Assembly: GCF_000282315.2 (NCBI RefSeq) | Contig: NZ_AKJN02000011.1 | Location: 124,001-188,000, forward strand | DNA length: 64,000 bases | Direction of reading: 5' to 3' | Source of the DNA: Pseudomonas sp. GM41(2012) | GTDB lineage: Bacteria > Pseudomonadota > Gammaproteobacteria > Pseudomonadales > Pseudomonadaceae | Part shown: positions 60,751 to 64,000 of the stretch, piece by piece | Position numbering within the stretch: position 1 is the first letter of the stretch | How the letters are laid out: the number at the start of each line of letters is the position of its first letter | Position numbers and translations under genes: made by a program | Notes under the pieces: model-generated | Told to the model about the DNA's origin: nothing | The model's database searches: none | The model's input: the letters and a program-made list of their open reading frames with translations, nothing else

Positions 60751-62067
60751 TTACCAGCAGATGCCTTCGGTGCGACCGCTAACACTGGTGGCTTGAGACA
60801 TGAAGCCGACCAGGTCGATCACTTGCTTGCCGTGTGGGGCGTTCTGCGCCAGGGCGCGGAATTTCTCGTCACGGTTGCCAAGGATGATCACGTCGGAGTT
60901 GTTGATCACGTCGTCGAAATCGGAGTTGAGCAAGGACGAGACGTGAGGGATCTTCGACTCGATGTAATCCTTGTTCGCACCGTGGACACGGGCGTATTCG
61001 ACGTTGGTGTCGTAGATGCTCAGGTCGTAACCCTTGCCGATCAGCATTTCCGCCAGATCAACCAGCGGGCTTTCGCGCAGGTCGTCAGTACCGGCCTTGA
61101 AGCTCAGACCCAGCAGGGCGACTTTGCGTTTGCCGTGGCTGGAGACGATGTCGAAAGCGTTCTGCACCTGGGACTCGTTACTGCGCATCAGCGAGTTGAG
61201 CAGTGGTGCTTCCACGTCCAGGGAGCCGGCGCGGTAGGTCAGGGCGCGAACGTCCTTCGGCAGGCACGAGCCGCCGAACGCGAAACCAGGGCGCATGTAG
61301 TACTGGGACAGGTTCAGCGTCTTGTCCTGGCAAACCACTTCCATCACTTCGCGACCATCGACGCCGACAGCCTTGGCGATGTTGCCGATCTCGTTGGCGA
61401 AGGTCACCTTGGTGGCGTGCCACACGTTGCAGGTGTACTTGATCATCTCGGCCACTGCGATGTCCTTGCGGATGATCGGAGCGTCGAGTTCTTCGTACAA
61501 CGATTGCAGAACGTCACCCGAAGCCTTGTCGAACTCGCCGATAACAGTCATTGGCGGCAGGTCGTAGTCGGCGATCGCGGTGCTTTCACGCAGGAACTCA
61601 GGGTTCACTGCAACGCCGAAGTCGACACCGGCTTTCTTGCCGGAGCAGTCTTCGAGGATCGGGATCACTACGTTTGCCACAGTGCCTGGCAGTACGGTGC
61701 TGCGAACCACGATGGTGTGACGGGTGGTCTTGTCACGCAGGACAAAACCGATCTCGCGGCACACAGCTTCGATGTAGTTCAATTCCAGGTCGCCGTTCTT
61801 CTTGCTCGGCGTGCCGACGCAGATCATCGACAGGTCGGTGTCGCGAATCGCCTCGGCGAAGTTGGTCGTGCCGCGCAATTTGCCCGTCTCGATACCCTTC
61901 TGCAGAAGCTCGCCCAGACCCGGTTCAACGATCGGCGATTTGCCGGCGTTGATCATATCGATTTTGTCTTTGGCAACATCGACGCCAACGACGTCATGGC
62001 CCCGTGCAGACAGGCAACCGGCACATACTGCGCCGACGTAACCCAAACCAAATATGCTGATGCGCAT
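60751..62067 (-). CDS. algD: GDP-mannose 6-dehydrogenase
   Basis: A 438-residue enzyme for the committed step of alginate synthesis, GDP-mannose to GDP-mannuronate. The Rossmann motif is GLGYVGAVCAGCLS (residues 7-20). The catalytic Cys is in GGSCLPKD, near residue 267. The C-terminal UDP-binding domain has LGLSFKAGTDDLRESP. The ATG at 62067 fits the family start MRISIFGLGYVG; an ORF start at 62091 adds 8 residues. First gene of the operon with a long regulatory upstream region. Confidence 0.97.
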   Translation of the reverse strand: MRISIFGLGYVGAVCAGCLSARGHDVVGVDVAKDKIDMINAGKSPIVEPGLGELLQKGIETGKLRGTTNFAEAIRDTDLSMICVGTPSKKNGDLELNYIEAVCREIGFVLRDKTTRHTIVVRSTVLPGTVANVVIPILEDCSGKKAGVDFGVAVNPEFLRESTAIADYDLPPMTVIGEFDKASGDVLQSLYEELDAPIIRKDIAVAEMIKYTCNVWHATKVTFANEIGNIAKAVGVDGREVMEVVCQDKTLNLSQYYMRPGFAFGGSCLPKDVRALTYRAGSLDVEAPLLNSLMRSNESQVQNAFDIVSSHGKRKVALLGLSFKAGTDDLRESPLVDLAEMLIGKGYDLSIYDTNVEYARVHGANKDYIESKIPHVSSLLNSDFDDVINNSDVIILGNRDEKFRALAQNAPHGKQVIDLVGFMSQATSVSGRTEGICW

Positions 62068-62183
62068 CGCAATTACCTCTGTGTTTATCAAGCCATTACA
62101 TGGCCGGAGTTAATGGTGTTCAGCGGTCGAAGTGCACTCGGAAGTGCGCCTTAAAGGCGTCACAATGCCGCGTGCAGGCATAT

Positions 62184-62190
62184 AAGTTCC
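62184..62190 (-). promoter_or_regulatory. Possible AlgU -35 element, proximal
   Basis: GGAACTT on the minus strand matches the AlgU (sigma-22) -35 exactly. The -10 region 16-17 nt downstream (CATTGTG) is a poor match to TCTGA-like motifs. Transcription from it would give a leader of about 90 nt. Confidence 0.35.
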
Positions 62191-62833
62191 GAGTGTCTAA
62201 ATAAGTGCACTCAAGATGTGCGCAACTAGGCTTTTATTGTTATGGCGTGCCCTGTTATGCAGCAGGTCTTCTAATCAGAAGACATTCGTGCAAAGGTCTT
62301 GCGCGCTCAATGCCAGGCCAGAAGCCCGTAAATCAAGCGGTTGGGTGCTCAGGTGAGCACGTTTATAGGGGCGCAGCCTTGGCCTTGTAGGGGATATTTC
62401 TGATGTTTATCTCCTGTCCTTCATGTGTTGCCCAAATCAGGGATCAGTCAGCAGAAGTTAATGTGACAACTTTGCTACGTGGATCTCTTCTCTGCGTAAG
62501 TTATCTCGTACAAGCTCAGAGAGAATGGTTACCGGTGGTATGAGCGACGCATTTGGACATAGTTCCAGTCCACCCATCGCGAATTCTGAAATTTCTTGAA
62601 ATATTGAAAAAGATGGCACTGCTTTCATATTGATAGCAGCACCTGTTTGGCCCTTGATACATAGGGTTATTGTCGGATTAGATGGTTATGTGCCACTACC
62701 GATAAAAAATTTCAGTGCCACTACTGAAAAAATTCAACAATGTCGAGTGAAACTAAAGTTAGAAAATCGAGTGATGTATTTTTGACGTCAGTAAGATGAC
62801 GAATGAGGCGGGGAATTGTTGGACGATTGGACG

Positions 62834-62865
62834 TGGCGCACGACCTGTTAATGAGGCGTGCGCCA
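62834..62865 (-). terminator. Weak hairpin after yaaA
   Basis: TGGCGCACG / CGTGCGCCA, perfect 9-bp arms with a 14-nt loop, 10 bp after the yaaA stop. It lacks a clear U-run, so its role as a terminator is tentative. Confidence 0.45.
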
Positions 62866-62874
62866 ACCGGATAT

Positions 62875-63654
62875 TTACTCGGGGGTGTGATCGCGCAGGA
62901 ACACCAGATTGTCCGGTTTAGACTGCTCGGCGCTGTAGCGATAACCTTGTACATCGAACTGCTTGAGGGCTTGCGGGTCGTTGATGCGCTCTTCAATGAC
63001 GAAGCGACTCATCATGCCGCGGGCCTTTTTCGCGTAGAAGCTGATGATCTTGTACTGGCCGTTCTTCAGGTCCTTGAATTCGGTATTGATGATGCGCGCG
63101 TTCAGGGCGTTGCGTTTGACCGCCGAGAAGTACTCGTTGGAGGCCAGGTTCAGCAGCACGTCATCGCCTTGATCGGCCAGGGCTTCGTTCAGCCATTCGC
63201 TGATCCGTGTGCCCCAGAAGGCATACAAGTCCTTGCCACGGGCATTCGCCAGTTTGGTGCCCATCTCCAGCCGATACGGCTGCATCAGGTCCAGTGGGCG
63301 CAGCAGGCCGTACAGGCCGGACAACATGCGCAAGTGCTGCTGGGCGTAATCGAAATCGGCCTCGCTGAAGGTTTGAGCATTCAACCCGGTGTAGACGTCG
63401 CCCTTGAAGGCGAGCAATGCCTGCTTGGCGTTTTCTGGTGTGAACGCAGGCGTCCAGCTGCCGAAACGCGCGGCGTTGAGCCCGCCGATCTTGTCGGAGA
63501 CGTGCATCAACTCGCTGATCTGCGCAGGGGCCAGTTCGCGCAATTGCAGGATCAGCTCCTGGGAATGGTCGAGGTATTGTGGCTGGGTGAAGCGCTGGGT
63601 CGCCGGCGGTGTTTCGTAATCGAGGGTCTTGGCGGGGGAAATCACCATCAGCAT
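62875..63654 (-). CDS. yaaA: Peroxide stress protein YaaA
   Basis: A 259-residue YaaA/DUF328 protein, equal in length to E. coli YaaA (258), which limits iron-driven DNA damage during peroxide stress. Family segments are MLMVISPAKTLDYETPP at the start, RMLSGLYGLLRPLDLMQPYRLEMG (about 109-132) and FYAKKARGMMSRF (about 206-218). AAAGGAGACGAC precedes the ATG. The gene stands alone. Confidence 0.95.
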   Translation of the reverse strand: MLMVISPAKTLDYETPPATQRFTQPQYLDHSQELILQLRELAPAQISELMHVSDKIGGLNAARFGSWTPAFTPENAKQALLAFKGDVYTGLNAQTFSEADFDYAQQHLRMLSGLYGLLRPLDLMQPYRLEMGTKLANARGKDLYAFWGTRISEWLNEALADQGDDVLLNLASNEYFSAVKRNALNARIINTEFKDLKNGQYKIISFYAKKARGMMSRFVIEERINDPQALKQFDVQGYRYSAEQSKPDNLVFLRDHTPE

Positions 63655-63769
63655 GAAGTCGTCTCCTTTAATCGTGGGGGCGATTCTAGGGGGTTGTCTG
63701 GGCTGACTCCAGCTATGGGTGTCATAGGTGATCGGTGGTGCATCAGTTTTTCATGGCGAGGGGAAGATC

Positions 63770-63898
63770 CCTGTGGCGAGGGGGCTTGCCCCCGTTGGGT
63801 TGCGAAGCAGCCCTAAATCGATTTCCTTCAGGTAATACGCATGCATCGGGTTTGCGACCGCTTCGCGATCGAACGGGGGCAAGCCCCCTCGCCACAGG
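63770..63898. repeat. GAGGGG-type REP doublet, copy 4
   Basis: CCTGTGGCGAGGGGGCTTGC and its inverted partner GCAAGCCCCCTCGCCACAGG match over 20 bases, with inner arms GTTGCGAAGC / GCTTCGCGATC. It lies upstream of yaaA, in the gap to the next gene. Confidence 0.9.
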
Positions 63899-63957
63899 AG
63901 TTCGGTGGGGCGGGATCAGCTATAGTGCCGCGCGGGTTTTGTTATGGAGACATCCCA

Positions 63958-64000
63958 TTGCGTATCGTTTTTCTATTCTCGGCCTGGCTGTTGAGCTTCG
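63958..64000 (+). CDS. Start of an exported protein (truncated by window edge)
   Basis: A TTG start with GGAG 8 nt upstream opens a frame reading RIVFLFSAWLLSF, a signal-peptide-like hydrophobic run. Only 14 residues are visible, so no function can be named. Confidence 0.5.
   Translation, partial: MRIVFLFSAWLLSF

Larger units (their letters stand above)
62068..62874. promoter_or_regulatory. algD upstream regulatory region
   Basis: About 0.8 kb without a credible gene. It holds a GGAACTT on the minus strand (62190-62184), two AGTGCACT palindromes 73 bp apart (62131 and 62204), a distal TAACTT-ACGCAGAGAAGAGA-TCC sequence (62503-62481, minus strand) reminiscent of the P. aeruginosa algD promoter, and an AT-rich block near 62560-62760. 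Long algD leaders with far-upstream sites are known in P. aeruginosa. Confidence 0.6.

Noticed and set aside
60562..62154. 530-residue plus-strand frame across algD
   Set aside because: Exact antisense of algD plus the REP-containing gap. No start signal and no recognisable domain.
62709..62732. TTCAGT / ACTGAA hairpin followed by A-rich bases
   Set aside because: Only six base pairs of an AT-rich stem, with no gene ending nearby on either strand, so not called as a terminator.

Overview
The window is high-GC chromosomal DNA of a fluorescent pseudomonad (Pseudomonas fluorescens group or close relative). Four things point there: an uninterrupted 12-gene alginate operon, an hmgR/hmgA-fahA-maiA homogentisate cluster, an algF-algA end typical of pseudomonads, and many Pseudomonas REP elements. 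No rRNA, tRNA or CRISPR array was seen.

Layout. 1-1810: C-terminal part of a large dermonecrotic-toxin-like protein that enters from the left edge. 1890-6112: homogentisate catabolism (phenylalanine/tyrosine ring cleavage) with its divergent IclR repressor and an overlapping double palindrome in the promoter. 6244-7050: SirB1-type transglutaminase-like protein. 7231-11556: a Leu/Phe/Val dehydrogenase-like gene followed by E1alpha, E1beta and E2 of a 2-oxoacid dehydrogenase complex. The first enzyme lacks the usual catalytic lysine. 11612-12826: a wrecked IS66 element and an unknown P-loop kinase-like gene. 13007-14479: SOS gene yebG with a LexA box, psiE and a DUF3509 gene. 14697-18518: serine transporter, serine deaminase and a divergent LysR regulator. 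18732-19139: ribosome hibernation factor.

19391-29893 is an iron-uptake island. It holds two FecI/FecR/TonB-receptor signalling systems placed back to back: fecIRA on the minus strand, and DUF3649-PepSY-DUF3325-sigma-anti-sigma-receptor on the plus strand. A Fur-box-like site lies between them. 30014-33582: AraC regulator, EamA exporter, AT-rich DUF2165 gene and a GhrB-type reductase. 33583-34196 has no gene but contains a cloverleaf-like structured DNA element and a tandem REP. 34197-40541: LysR regulator divergent from an Aae-type efflux operon (outer-membrane lipoprotein, FUSC pump, DUF1656, HlyD adaptor). 40690-42548: three small genes. 42716-45463: an orphan TccC/RHS toxin whose last ~145 residues look to me like a GNAT acetyltransferase fold.

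45542-62067 is the alginate operon, read right to left: algD, alg8, alg44, algK, algE, algG, algX, algL, algI, algJ, algF, algA. AlgA and AlgD make GDP-mannuronate. Alg8 and Alg44 polymerise it under c-di-GMP control. AlgK, AlgE and AlgX export and acetylate it, with AlgI, AlgJ and AlgF supplying acetyl groups. AlgG epimerises and AlgL trims. Hairpins or REPs sit in three of the operon's gaps (algD/alg8, algL/algI, algF/algA). The 0.8 kb upstream of algD carries promoter-like sites and a pair of 8-bp palindromes exactly 73 bp apart. The window ends with yaaA and the first codons of an exported protein.
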